A stretch of DNA of 64,000 nucleotides. Source: Paenibacillus sp. FSL R5-0766. GTDB lineage: Bacteria; Bacillota; Bacilli; Paenibacillales; Paenibacillaceae. A program made the translations under genes and the position numbers. Where the stretch lies: positions 6,634,001-6,698,000 of the forward strand of contig NZ_CP150227.1 of the NCBI RefSeq assembly GCF_037971845.1, read 5' to 3'. Under the pieces are notes generated by a model. That model saw only the letters and a program-made list of their open reading frames with translations. It did not search any database and was not told the DNA's origin. Shown here piece after piece: positions 50,020-59,209 of the stretch (within the stretch, counting starts at the first letter, position 1; every line of letters starts with the position of its first letter).

Positions 50020-53000
50020 CTAATTGGAATAATCCACCTTTTGCACAGGGATACGGAATCGGATCTGCGTGCCTTTACCCACATGGCTATGAATCTCCAG
50101 TCCCTGACCATAGAGAGACATCAGGCGACGGTTTATATTTTGCAGCCCGACACCTCCCGGACCTTCGGTGCGCCCAGACTTGACCTGAGCCATACGCTCA
50201 GGAGGGATACCTACACCATCATCCTGGACCTGGACGACTACATGCTCGCTCTCTTTGAAAATCCTAAGATGAACAGTCCCGCCGGCTGCCCGCTCCATCA
50301 CGCCGTGGCGAATGGCATTCTCCACAAGGGGCTGAATACTGAGAGGTGGCAGATACAGATGCACGTCCGATTCCACCTCATACTCAACCACCAGCCTTTC
50401 CTCAAATCTCGCCTGTTCCAGATGCACATAAGACTCCACCAATTCCAGCTCTTTGGTCAAAGGAACAAGCTGCTCCCTGTTCTGGAAGTCAAAACTTCCG
50501 CGCAGGTAATGACTCAATTCAATCAGCAGATCGGTTGCTTTGTCCGGATTCACTGCACAGGTCGCGATAATGACATTGAGTGCATTATATAGAAAGTGTG
50601 GCTTGATCTGGGCCTGCAAAAAGGCCATTTCGGTCCGAATAGCCTCCTGCACAGAACTCCGCATCTCAATTAACGTCCGAACCCGGGCACGCAATTCACC
50701 GGCATCCACCGGTTTGCTCAGGAAGTCATTGGCTCCCGCCTGGAATCCGTGTTTGATATCCTCAGGCAACCCACGGGCGGTCAGCATCAGAATCGGTAAC
50801 TCCGACAAGGAACTGTGCTCGCGCAGTTTGCGACATAACTCAAGCCCGGACATCTTAGGCATCATCCAGTCCGTAATAACAAGATCAATGGACGGGAACT
50901 CCTCACGGAGTTTTAATGCAGTGGACCCGCTGTCCGCTGCAATCACGCGATATCGTTCTGTCGACAATAGGTTGAGCAATACCTGTCGATTCACAGGGTC
51001 ATCGTCTACAATCAGAATCGTATGCTCCGCTTCGGGAAGATCATCCGGCTCATCTGACTCTCTTGTCACAAGCTCCTTCGCCCCTGCCCCCTGTGCAGCA
51101 ACATATCGGGCGGCAACTGGTTTCGAATGAGATTGCAACATAGGCAGCTTCATAACAGGCAGGGTGAAATGAAAGGTCGAACCTTGCCCCGGCGCCGATT
51201 CAACCCAGATCTCACCACCGCCAAGCTCAACGAGTTTTCGCGTAATACTCAGACCCAGTCCGGTTCCATTACTTAATCGCTCAATCGTGCCGTTACTCTG
51301 CTCATACGCCTGGAAGATATCCTCCTGTTTGTCCAAGGCAATGCCTACCCCTGTATCCGCGACCGATACCTTCACCCAATCCCCCTCCGCACTGGCGTAC
51401 AATCGAATCTCACCCTGCTCAGTGTACTTATAGGCGTTACCCAGCAAGTTATACAGAACTTGCCTTAGGCGATCTTCGTCTGCCTCAACAAGTGGCAAAG
51501 ACTGGGGCCATTGCTGAATCAATATAACCGGCTTGTCCTCAAACGTGAAACCCGAGACTTCAACCACAGTACGAGCAACGGATTCCAGATCAACAGGTAC
51601 CCGTTTCAACTCGATCTCACTATTTTTTAATTTGGAAAAATCCAAAATATCGTTAACCAGCAGTGAAAGGCGTTTGCCGGTTGAAGTAATCATGGAGAGA
51701 TTTTTGGCTTGCTTGGGCGTGACTGCTCCGGCCGCCCCTTCCAGCATGGATTGCGCAATATTAATGATGCCATGCAGGGGAGTTCGCAGCTCATGAGACG
51801 TATTCGCCATGAACTCGTCCTTCAGGCTGTCGATGGCCAGCAAACGCTCTGACAGGGCTTCCACGTCTCGGAATGATTGTGCGAAGCGGAGTGCGGTCAC
51901 TATCATCTGGGCAAATACAAATAATAAAAGTTCAATCAGCGCAAAGAACGCTGTGTCTAGGGTAGTGAACGCACCAAGCGTATACAACACAACAACCATG
52001 AGTATGCTCATCATACTCACCAATGCAAAGTGGCTGTCATTCGGCCGGCCTTTCAACCAATAGAACATGGCTCGCAGCGTATACAACATGACAACAAGCG
52101 AGATCAGTAACATGGGAAGCTCAAGAGACGAGAAAAGCGTCGGAGGAAGCGTAATACCCACAATGGTCTGAGTAATGATTAGCACTACAGCCAGACGAAC
52201 AAACCACTGATGAACTGCTCCTGGCACACGGGCATCCATATATCGAAGCAAAAAGTAATAGGCAAAGGCTGAACTAAGGAGCTGAATCCGAAGTATCTCA
52301 TTATTGGTCAGGAACGGTACAAACGTACCCAGTAACTTCTCCCCATGTGTCAGAGCGTACACCGCACCAGAAAGGCTGAATAATCCGAGAAAACGAAGCT
52401 CCTTCTCCGTACGTCGTAATCTGAACAGAAGTAGAAAAAAGGCGGCTGGCAAGATAAAACCGAATAAGGCCATCAGATCCCTGAGCCAATCTTGTTGCTG
52501 ACTTTTCAGAATACTATGCTCGTCTCCAAACAAAATGGGCGCTACTATGCCCCCGGAAGAATAACTATAGTTCGATACTTGAATGATAATATCAGCCGTA
52601 TTGCCCTCAATGGACGTGAATCCTGTAAAGGGCAGATTTAATTGTATATCTGTCGCCTTGGTCTTTCCTGGCAGACCTTTGCCGCCAATCTCTTTACCAT
52701 CGATAAATACCCGGTGGGCCATGCGTATATTCTGTGTGCGTATACCATAATCATTTTTCATCGTCCGGGGTGTAAGCTGGACTTGCAAATGATAGGTTCC
52801 ATACCCATGCGCCTGCCCCAAAGATTTGTTCCATCGGGCAGGAACTTGAGTGCCAGACGAAGCCGGCAAAAGCTTGCGACCGGATACACTTGCTTCAATA
52901 TCTGCCGGACTCAGCAACTGCCCAGGGTAGAAATCCCAGACACCCTTTAGAGACGCTGCCCCCTTGCGATCAAAGTCCCATTCGGTCAGGTCAATTCTTC

Positions 53001-53115
53001 CATCCGCAGCCTGGGGGTTACTCCGCTCACTAATTAACGTCTGGGCGATCCAGCCCAGCGGAACAATGACAATGCATATGAAACTTATGGTCAGCATAAT
53101 CCAGTGTTTTCTCAT
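50020..53115 (-). CDS. Hybrid sensor kinase: 7TM-DISM, HisKA, receiver and LytS-type kinase
   Basis: 1031 residues. After an N-terminal anchor comes an extracytoplasmic jelly-roll region (DISMED2 type, about 40-200), then seven membrane helices (about 210-400) and a coiled stretch. HisKA carries the acceptor His in NTSHELRTPLHGIINIAQSM; its HATPase has LLGNAYKYTEQG, DTGVGIALDKQEDIF and GTGLGLSITRKL. A receiver domain follows (ILIVDDDPVNRQVLL, acceptor Asp in DLVITDWMMPKMSG, KPVDAGELRARVR). The C-terminus is a second kinase of the LytS/His_kinase type (QIKPHFLYNALNVI) with its own ATPase (PPLSIQPLVENAIRHGV). Two kinase cores in one protein is unusual. It probably senses carbohydrate or another external ligand and signals to the regulator at 48761. 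Confidence 0.9.
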   Translation of the reverse strand: MRKHWIMLTISFICIVIVPLGWIAQTLISERSNPQAADGRIDLTEWDFDRKGAASLKGVWDFYPGQLLSPADIEASVSGRKLLPASSGTQVPARWNKSLGQAHGYGTYHLQVQLTPRTMKNDYGIRTQNIRMAHRVFIDGKEIGGKGLPGKTKATDIQLNLPFTGFTSIEGNTADIIIQVSNYSYSSGGIVAPILFGDEHSILKSQQQDWLRDLMALFGFILPAAFFLLLFRLRRTEKELRFLGLFSLSGAVYALTHGEKLLGTFVPFLTNNEILRIQLLSSAFAYYFLLRYMDARVPGAVHQWFVRLAVVLIITQTIVGITLPPTLFSSLELPMLLISLVVMLYTLRAMFYWLKGRPNDSHFALVSMMSILMVVVLYTLGAFTTLDTAFFALIELLLFVFAQMIVTALRFAQSFRDVEALSERLLAIDSLKDEFMANTSHELRTPLHGIINIAQSMLEGAAGAVTPKQAKNLSMITSTGKRLSLLVNDILDFSKLKNSEIELKRVPVDLESVARTVVEVSGFTFEDKPVILIQQWPQSLPLVEADEDRLRQVLYNLLGNAYKYTEQGEIRLYASAEGDWVKVSVADTGVGIALDKQEDIFQAYEQSNGTIERLSNGTGLGLSITRKLVELGGGEIWVESAPGQGSTFHFTLPVMKLPMLQSHSKPVAARYVAAQGAGAKELVTRESDEPDDLPEAEHTILIVDDDPVNRQVLLNLLSTERYRVIAADSGSTALKLREEFPSIDLVITDWMMPKMSGLELCRKLREHSSLSELPILMLTARGLPEDIKHGFQAGANDFLSKPVDAGELRARVRTLIEMRSSVQEAIRTEMAFLQAQIKPHFLYNALNVIIATCAVNPDKATDLLIELSHYLRGSFDFQNREQLVPLTKELELVESYVHLEQARFEERLVVEYEVESDVHLYLPPLSIQPLVENAIRHGVMERAAGGTVHLRIFKESEHVVVQVQDDGVGIPPERMAQVKSGRTEGPGGVGLQNINRRLMSLYGQGLEIHSHVGKGTQIRFRIPVQKVDYSN

Positions 53116-53291
53116 CTATGTATTCCTTCCATCCACAATGGCGAGAGACGTCTAATTCTGTCGATTTATCACTATAATTCATGTTACACGTTTCTGGTGC
53201 TCACGGAAATAGTTTCCGTATCATAATAGGTCAAATTCGTTATAATTTGAAGGATTTCTATCTGTTTCCGCCAGCTCTTGGTACACCAAGG

Positions 53292-53341
53292 AACCCCAGG
53301 CCGAATTTCACCGGAATGAACGGGCGAAATGGCCTGGGGTT
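53292..53341 (-). terminator. Intrinsic terminator after the SRPBCC gene
   Basis: AACCCCAGGCC and GGCCTGGGGTT form a perfect 11-bp stem. On the minus strand it is followed by CCTTGG, so the T-run is weak. It lies 15 bases past the stop at 53356. The stretch 53116-53291 shows nothing else. Confidence 0.6.
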
Positions 53342-53355
53342 GATTGAATGAAGAT

Positions 53356-53784
53356 TTATTTAACAACTTGGGCAAGCTTCTGAACGATTCCGGCCCATCC
53401 CTGTTCCATACGTTCGCGTACGATAGCGTGGGCCTGTCCAAACTCGGTCAGTTTATCCGCATCCCAACCGCTGTGAATCAGTGTGAAATCCGTACCTTCG
53501 GGCTGTTCATTCAGTTGGAACGTCAACGTCCAGTCCTTACCCCAGCGGAATGACAGCTTGTGCAGCGGATGAACTTCCGTCACCTGACATGGTGATTGGC
53601 CGAAGGGGCCTGCTTCCAATATAAACTCGTGACCTTCCACGGGTTCCAGATTGCCTGGCATGAACCAGGTTTTCAGTCCCTGCTCGGTCGAGACCATTTC
53701 CCACACCTTCTCTACAGGTGCATGAAGTACCAGTTCCTGCCGGATATCTGGCAGTGCGCTTGATGAATTTGATGATGAATCCAT
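53356..53784 (-). CDS. SRPBCC/AHSA1-domain protein
   Basis: 142 residues from the ATG at 53784, behind AAGGAGGTG; a longer frame has no such site. After a Ser-rich start, the fold begins IRQELVLHAPVEKVWEMVSTEQGLKTWFMPG, continues with FSFRWGKDWTLTFQL-type strands (KLSFRWGKDW) and ends in a long helix with RERMEQGWAGIVQKL. These are marks of the AHSA1 branch of the SRPBCC (Bet v 1-like) superfamily, small hydrophobic-ligand binding proteins often near ArsR regulators. None is adjacent here. Function unknown. Confidence 0.85.
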   Translation of the reverse strand: MDSSSNSSSALPDIRQELVLHAPVEKVWEMVSTEQGLKTWFMPGNLEPVEGHEFILEAGPFGQSPCQVTEVHPLHKLSFRWGKDWTLTFQLNEQPEGTDFTLIHSGWDADKLTEFGQAHAIVRERMEQGWAGIVQKLAQVVK

Positions 53785-54011
53785 TCGAATCACCTCCTTA
53801 TACATTTCATTTCGTATGACTACCCGAATAGAAGTTGACCTCCGCTTTATCCCCACCCTATAATTGGAACATATTCCATAAAAGGTGCGTGAATCCTATG
53901 ATAGTCTGCTCTGAAAAATCCATTTCCAACCGTTGCCGGAAGGGATAATCTTAACGAGTTCCCTTTCACGTTTGCAATTTAATTCATTTACATGTGGGGG
54001 ACACCTATACT

Positions 54012-54779
54012 ATGTCATTCAGTTATTACGGTCCATTATGCACCGCCGTTTATGATCTTACGAAACCTGTGGGACACTCCTTGGGAGGAGACATTGAATT
54101 CTATCGCCATTATCTTCAGCGCTGCAAAGGACGTATCCTTGAAGCCATGTCGGGATCAGGCCGAGTGCTCATTCCTTTGCTTGAAGCAGGCTTGAAGGTG
54201 GATGGAATTGATTATTCAATGGATATGATCAATTCATGCCGTTCTCGTTGTATGGAGCGGGCATTACCCATGCCTGAGCTGTTCGTTGCCGATCTGGAGA
54301 AGCTTGATCTTCCATATCGATACGAGGCAATTATCATTCCCGGTGGTTCTCTGCTCCTCATCCAAGACAGACAGGCGTCGATTAACGTATTACGTAATCT
54401 ATTTCAGCATTTAGAACCTGGCGGCAAGCTCGTGTTTGATCTGTTTCTGCCCGATGTGACACAACCCTCTTCCGTAGAAACATCAACCGTTTCATTACCC
54501 GATGGTGATACGATTACTGTAGAAGTGAAAACCATTGAAGTGAACCTTCTGCACCAATATAAAGTAAGTCTGATTCGCTACGAACAATGGCGTCAGGGTG
54601 CTCTTGTTGCTACGGAGCTGCAACAACTTACCCTACGTTGGTACGGCATAGAAGAGTTACGCCTAATTCTCGAACACATTGGTTTCTCTGACATTAAAGT
54701 GTACGCCGACTTTAACCCGGACCAACCACCCACGCAGTCGAATCAAAAATTCGTCTATGAAGCAACTCGAAGAGCGTAG
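54012..54779 (+). CDS. Class I SAM-dependent methyltransferase
   Basis: 255 residues from the ATG at 54012; the in-frame GTG at 53994 overlaps the GGGGG ribosome site. It begins with the conserved SYYGPLCTAVYDL. The SAM site is ILEAMSGSGRVLIPLLEAGLKVDGIDYSMDMI, and motif II LDLPYRYEAIIIPGGSLLLI follows. The C-terminal sheet includes LRLILEHIGFSDIKVYADF. This is the small-molecule methyltransferase type (UbiE/Tam-like). The acceptor is unknown. Single gene with its own terminator. Confidence 0.85.
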   Translation: MSFSYYGPLCTAVYDLTKPVGHSLGGDIEFYRHYLQRCKGRILEAMSGSGRVLIPLLEAGLKVDGIDYSMDMINSCRSRCMERALPMPELFVADLEKLDLPYRYEAIIIPGGSLLLIQDRQASINVLRNLFQHLEPGGKLVFDLFLPDVTQPSSVETSTVSLPDGDTITVEVKTIEVNLLHQYKVSLIRYEQWRQGALVATELQQLTLRWYGIEELRLILEHIGFSDIKVYADFNPDQPPTQSNQKFVYEATRRA

Positions 54780-54825
54780 CCATCCGTAATTGGATGGATA
54801 TGCTGATGCTTCTCATTATACAGAT

Positions 54826-54867
54826 AAGGCCACAGCATAAGGTTTAACCCATGCTGTGGCCTTTTTT
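54826..54867 (+). terminator. Intrinsic terminator after the methyltransferase gene
   Basis: AAGGCCACAGCAT and ATGCTGTGGCCTT form a 13-bp perfect stem followed by TTTTT. Confidence 0.9.
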
Positions 54868-54889
54868 ACTATATAAAATTTGCACTAAC

Positions 54890-55080
54890 ATTTACACGAA
54901 AACGAAGAGGACAGAAATAACTTGAAGAAGTGAAGCTACAAGCTTTCTGCAAGAAAGCTACATCGAAAGCATACGCTTCGCCTTTATCCTCAGATTTTCA
55001 CCTTTGAAAAAGTGAATCAAAAAATCTGGGGATAACAGCGATCGAAAAGTTATTCTGTCATCGGAGTGGCAAGTGTAAAT
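54890..55080 (+). repeat. Dispersed intergenic repeat, copy B
   Basis: Bounded by perfect 8-bp terminal inverted repeats ATTTACAC (54890-54897) and GTGTAAAT (55073-55080). The interior has GAGGACAGAAATAAC, the hairpin AGCTTTCT-GCA-AGAAAGCT, CGAAAGCATACGCTTCGCC, a second hairpin CAGATTTTCAC / AAAAAATCTG, GGGGATAACAGCGATCG and TTCTGTCATCGGAGTGG. It lies between the methyltransferase terminator and namA. Confidence 0.9.
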
Positions 55081-55095
55081 ACAATTTAGAGCAAA

Positions 55096-56130
55096 TTAGT
55101 ATCCACGAGAATATTGCTCCGCAATGGCGGCTTGCTCCTTACTGACACCCAGTTCCAGAGCGGCATGGTTCGCCCAGTACGGATCACGCAGCATACCTCT
55201 ACCAACCGCGACCAGATCCGCATCGCCGTTGCCAATCACCGCCTGAGCCAATGCTGCATCCTCCAGCATACCCACTGCGATTACAGGAACGTTCAGTTCT
55301 TCACGGAAGCGACGGGCAAATGGTACCTGATACCCCGGATAGTTCCCCGGTTTCCGCTGTCCCGCAGGACCTTCTCCACCTGAACTGATATGGAACATGT
55401 CCACGCCTGCATCTTGGTAGGCACGAGCGATATTGATGGTGTGGTCGATATCGTATCCACCATCCGCGTATTCTACGGCCGAAATCCGCAAAATCAGTGG
55501 CATATCTGCTGGCATTTCTTTTTTCACTGCCCGAATGACTTCTACGCCAAAACGGGACAGATCCTGCCCATATACATCCTCACGATGGTTCATCAGCGGG
55601 GAATGGAACTGGTGGATCAGGTATCCATGTGCACCGTGCAGCTCAATGGTATCTACTCCAGCCTGTACTGCGCGGCGAACACCGTCTGCGAACTTCTGCA
55701 CCATGGCTTCTACCTCTTCCGTACTTAACGCACGAGGCTCCTTGTACTTTTCTCCCGGGAATGTAACTACCGATGGGGCAACCGGCTGCGGAGCATCCTC
55801 TGCTTTTCGTCCCGCATGTGCGATCTGAATAGCTACTTTGGAGCCGTAGGCATGGATTCCGTCTACAAGTTTGGTGAAGGCAGGCACATGCTCATCTGAC
55901 CATATACCCAAGTCATTATCGGTAATACGTCCATCCGGATCTACATCGGTCATCTCAATTACAATCAGTCCTGTTCCTCCAACCGCACGGCTCACATAGT
56001 GAACCTGATGCCAATCGTTCGGAATGCCGTCCTTCGCCGTCACGGAATATTGGCACATCGGTGCCATGACGACACGGTTATTTAATTGCAGACTCTTGAA
56101 TTGATAAGGGGAAAATAATTGTTCAGTCAT
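55096..56130 (-). CDS. namA: NADPH dehydrogenase NamA (old yellow enzyme, YqjM type)
   Basis: 344 residues. The FMN barrel has the YqjM-type Cys26 and Tyr28 in APMCQYSV and the substrate-binding His165 and His168 in ELHGAHGYL. RVVMAPM, HAGRKAE, SPLMNHREDVYG and DLVAVGRGMLRDPYW are all family marks. The length matches YqjM (338). It reduces activated C=C bonds of electrophiles and nitro compounds using NADPH, likely for detoxification. The tautomerase gene lies 48 bases upstream on the same strand and is probably co-transcribed. Confidence 0.93.
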   Translation of the reverse strand: MTEQLFSPYQFKSLQLNNRVVMAPMCQYSVTAKDGIPNDWHQVHYVSRAVGGTGLIVIEMTDVDPDGRITDNDLGIWSDEHVPAFTKLVDGIHAYGSKVAIQIAHAGRKAEDAPQPVAPSVVTFPGEKYKEPRALSTEEVEAMVQKFADGVRRAVQAGVDTIELHGAHGYLIHQFHSPLMNHREDVYGQDLSRFGVEVIRAVKKEMPADMPLILRISAVEYADGGYDIDHTINIARAYQDAGVDMFHISSGGEGPAGQRKPGNYPGYQVPFARRFREELNVPVIAVGMLEDAALAQAVIGNGDADLVAVGRGMLRDPYWANHAALELGVSKEQAAIAEQYSRGY

Positions 56131-56178
56131 TGATGTTACATCTCCTGTTCCATGATCATGATATATATGAAGCCTTAC

Positions 56179-56370
56179 TTATTTGTCTAAGTCCGAAAAC
56201 AGTTTTCCGTTCTTGCCGTAATTGTCCTTCTCCAAATCCTCAATGAAGATAAAGACTTTACTCGGATCAACATCCAGTGTCTCACAAGCCACCTGAGTCA
56301 TACGTTCAATCAACTGACGTTTCTGCTCAACCGACTTGCCTTCCAGTACCTTAACCGTGATAAATGGCAT
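56179..56370 (-). CDS. 4-oxalocrotonate tautomerase family protein
   Basis: 63 residues, the normal length of the family. Pro after the initiator Met (MPFITVKVLEGKS) is the catalytic N-terminal proline once Met is removed. The helix EQKRQLIERMTQVACETLDVDPSKVFIFIED is conserved, and an Arg in the position of the substrate-binding residues is present. Subunits form hexamers. The physiological substrate is unknown in Bacilli, where YwhB is the relative. It lies upstream of namA and may share its message. Confidence 0.9.
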   Translation of the reverse strand: MPFITVKVLEGKSVEQKRQLIERMTQVACETLDVDPSKVFIFIEDLEKDNYGKNGKLFSDLDK

Positions 56371-56584
56371 GTCTAGAACTCATCCTTTCTTCATCATTTA
56401 TTATGAACCTCAGTTATAGAAATACAAGTACGTACATTTTTGTGACCTAGTACCCTTTTTGATACCTAGAAATCCTCATATTTCGGATCTGCCCCATTCT
56501 GGAAATGACTGCAAAACATGATATGATAACCGTAGAGGACCACAATAATTACTATACCCATTTTACATAAGTTGTGACTAACGG

Positions 56585-56810
56585 TTACACGATAACGGAG
56601 AGGGCAGAAATAACCTGTAGAAGCGGAGCTAAAAGCTTTCTGAAAGAAAGCTACTTCGAAAGCATACACTTCGCCTAAAAGTTTTCTGAAAGAAAGCTGC
56701 ATCGAAAGCATATGCTATCCTCAGATTTTCACCTTTGTAAAAGTGGATCAAAAAATCTGGGGATAACAGCGATCAGAAGGTTATTCTGTCATCGGAGTGG
56801 ATCAGTGTAA
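56585..56810 (+). repeat. Dispersed intergenic repeat, copy C with internal duplication
   Basis: Terminal inverted repeats TTACAC (56585-56590) and GTGTAA (56805-56810). It has the same interior as copies A and B, except that the hairpin unit (AAAAGCTTTCTGAAAGAAAGCT...CGAAAGCATA) is present twice, 46 bases apart, which makes this copy about 35 bases longer. It lies between the tautomerase and pepT genes. Confidence 0.9.
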
Positions 56811-56858
56811 AACAAGTAGCTCAACTTATATACTACTCAAGCTAGGGAGCGATAATAG

Positions 56859-58097
56859 ATGAAAGATATTTTAATTCAAAGACTGAGTACTTATGTTCAG
56901 ATGGATACCCAATCCGATGAAAATAGCGAGACATGCCCTTCCACACCCGGCCAACTGGCCTTGGGCAAACTGCTCGTTGAAGAGTGTACTTCCATTGGTC
57001 TGCAAGATGTGACGATGGATGAGAACGGTTATGTCATGGCTACATTGCCATCCAATACCGACAAGGATGTTCCTGTAATTGGTTTCCTGGCTCACCTCGA
57101 TACAGCGACCGACTTTACTGGCAAAAATGTCAAACCACAGGTTATCGATAACTATGATGGTGCTGACATTGTGCTGAACTCGGAACTGGATGTCGTACTG
57201 TCCAACAAGGATTTCCCGGAACTACACGAGTATAAAGGCCACACCCTGATCACAACCGATGGTACAACGTTGCTTGGTGCAGATAATAAGGCAGGCATTG
57301 CCGAGATCATGACGGCGATGGCCTATCTGATTGAACACCCGGAAGTGAAACACGGTAAGATTCGGGTTGCTTTTACCCCGGATGAAGAGATTGGCCGTGG
57401 ACCGCACAAGTTCGATGTAGCTGCTTTTGGAGCCAAATATGCGTACACAGTTGATGGCGGACCGCTTGGTGAGCTGGAATACGAGAGCTTTAACGCAGCT
57501 GCCGCCAAAATTACCGTACGAGGCACCAATGTGCATCCCGGAACAGCGAAGGATAAGATGGTGAACTCTCTGAAAATTGCAATGGAATTGAATCGACGCC
57601 TGCCTGTGGAGGAAGCTCCTGAATTCACAGACGGTTATGATGGTTTCTATCATCTGTTGTCTCTGGAGGGTGACGTTGAGCTGACGAAAATGAGCTACAT
57701 CATCCGTGATTTCGACCGGGAGAAGTTTGAAGAGCGCAAAACAAATCTGCTCCATATCGCAAACGAACTGAAGACCAAGTATGGAGAGAAAAGCATCACA
57801 GTTGAATTGAATGACCAGTACTATAACATGCGTGAGAAAATTGAACCCGTACGCCAGATCGTCGACATTGCCCATGAAGCCATGACCCGACTGGACATCG
57901 AACCTGTTATTCGCCCCATCCGGGGAGGAACAGACGGTTCCCAGCTATCCTATATGGGCATGCCAACACCAAATATCTTCACTGGTGGTGAGAACTACCA
58001 CGGCAAATTCGAGTATGTATCGGTAGACAATATGGTGAAAGCAACCCGTGTCATTGTAGAGATCGCTCAATTGTTCGAACAACACGGAGATATCTAA
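56859..58097 (+). CDS. pepT: Peptidase T (tripeptide aminopeptidase)
   Basis: 412 residues, the usual PepT length. The dinuclear zinc site is marked by [12 protein letters not shown] (His79, Asp81), [10 protein letters not shown], the general-base pair in [16 protein letters not shown] and a late His in [31 protein letters not shown] near the N-terminus and [13 protein letters not shown] are also typical of PepT. It releases the N-terminal residue from tripeptides in the cytoplasm. AGGGAGCG precedes the ATG. Monocistronic with a downstream terminator. Confidence 0.95.
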   Translation: MKDILIQRLSTYVQMDTQSDENSETCPSTPGQLALGKLLVEECTSIGLQDVTMDENGYVMATLPSNTDKDVPVIGFLAHLDTATDFTGKNVKPQVIDNYDGADIVLNSELDVVLSNKDFPELHEYKGHTLITTDGTTLLGADNKAGIAEIMTAMAYLIEHPEVKHGKIRVAFTPDEEIGRGPHKFDVAAFGAKYAYTVDGGPLGELEYESFNAAAAKITVRGTNVHPGTAKDKMVNSLKIAMELNRRLPVEEAPEFTDGYDGFYHLLSLEGDVELTKMSYIIRDFDREKFEERKTNLLHIANELKTKYGEKSITVELNDQYYNMREKIEPVRQIVDIAHEAMTRLDIEPVIRPIRGGTDGSQLSYMGMPTPNIFTGGENYHGKFEYVSVDNMVKATRVIVEIAQLFEQHGDI

Positions 58098-58116
58098 TCC
58101 ACTTGAAGTGCAGAGC

Positions 58117-58157
58117 AAAAAGAGCACCCCTTGGTATATTCGGGAGGGTGCTCTTTG
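58117..58157. terminator. Terminator after pepT
   Basis: AGAGCACCC and GGGTGCTCT form a 9-bp stem with AAAAA to the left and TTTGTTG to the right, so it may act on both strands. Confidence 0.85.
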
Positions 58158-58233
58158 TTGTGCCGTATTGTATTTTATTGTGTCGCGTTATGTCGCTTAG
58201 ATATGCAGGCTTGGTCTTTATTTTAAAATCCCA

Positions 58234-58926
58234 TCACTCATATATATTGCCTCCTGCGATGACACGCAACTGTTCCAGATCACAGATCACTAGCTTCCGC
58301 TGCACTTTGCGAATAATATCTCGATTACACAGATCTTGAACAACTCTATTAAGATGTCTATAGCTGGTGCCCAGCATATCGGCCAGTTCGGTGAGCTTGG
58401 AGGTCTGGATCTCTTCCGAAGAAGACTCGTCCTGGCCCATGGTGGACAACAGATAGCTGGCAAATCGGCTCTCGACCGGATATAACATATTCAGACTCGA
58501 CAGGTTGGAAAAGGTATACAATTTGTGCGTAACTTGACTCAGCATAAAGTGGAGAAACTTAGGGTTCTCTGCATACGTATTCTGGAGAGCGCGATAGCTG
58601 ATACCCAGCAGCAGGCTTTTGCTCACAGACTCTACCGTATTCATAGCCTCCTTGCCATTTACCAGTTCCAAATCTCCCACAAGCGCAAGGGGTGTACTGA
58701 AACGAAGTAACAGAGACTTGCCGTTAGGCAGGGTGGTATAGATCTTGAGCTTGCCCTGCACGAGAAAATATAACCGCTCAGGTCGTTCACCTTTGGCACA
58801 TATCATCTCGCCCTTTGCAGCCTCAAGTAGTCGCAACTCAGCGAGCGCAGGCTCGTCCAGCACCTGATCCAACCCATTCTCACGGGCGAGTTGCCGCACA
58901 AGTCCAAAGTCCATAATTTCTTTCAT
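58234..58926 (-). CDS. Crp/Fnr-family regulator (YeiL-like)
   Basis: 230 residues. The N-terminal cyclic-nucleotide-binding fold has AKGEMICAKGERPERLYFLVQGKLKIYTTLPNGKSLLLRF and PLALVGDLEL. A long dimer helix follows, then a winged helix with TSKLTELADMLGTSYRHLNRVVQDL as the recognition region. The DLEL-type loop and overall sequence resemble YeiL, linked in E. coli to stationary-phase survival under nitrogen starvation. The ligand is not predictable. AGGGGAAG precedes the ATG. It is divergent from the chemoreceptor-like gene; the 283-base gap shows no clear operator. Confidence 0.85.
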   Translation of the reverse strand: MKEIMDFGLVRQLARENGLDQVLDEPALAELRLLEAAKGEMICAKGERPERLYFLVQGKLKIYTTLPNGKSLLLRFSTPLALVGDLELVNGKEAMNTVESVSKSLLLGISYRALQNTYAENPKFLHFMLSQVTHKLYTFSNLSSLNMLYPVESRFASYLLSTMGQDESSSEEIQTSKLTELADMLGTSYRHLNRVVQDLCNRDIIRKVQRKLVICDLEQLRVIAGGNIYE

Positions 58927-59209
58927 TCCGACTTCCCCTCCGTTGTCGAATATAACGCATGCAAAAGGACATATGTCCCATAATTGATGTACATTCGTAC
59001 AAATATCTTGATATAAAAATAGTTACAGCTAACACTTATATCCAGTAAATCATTTCAAATGGGAAATATTTTAAAATTTAATCATAAAATGTTCATTCTT
59101 TCATGCAAAATGCCGTTCACGAATAGCCATTTCCGTCCGATGAAAGATAGAGCATTCCATAGATCGTTAAAAATAATACATTCAAATATTGAAAGGATGG
59201 TCCTCTTCC

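Noticed and set aside
59100..59160. Sigma-D (motility) promoter before the YfmS-like chemoreceptor
   Set aside because: A CCGATGAA -10-like word is present but no TAAA -35 at the needed distance.
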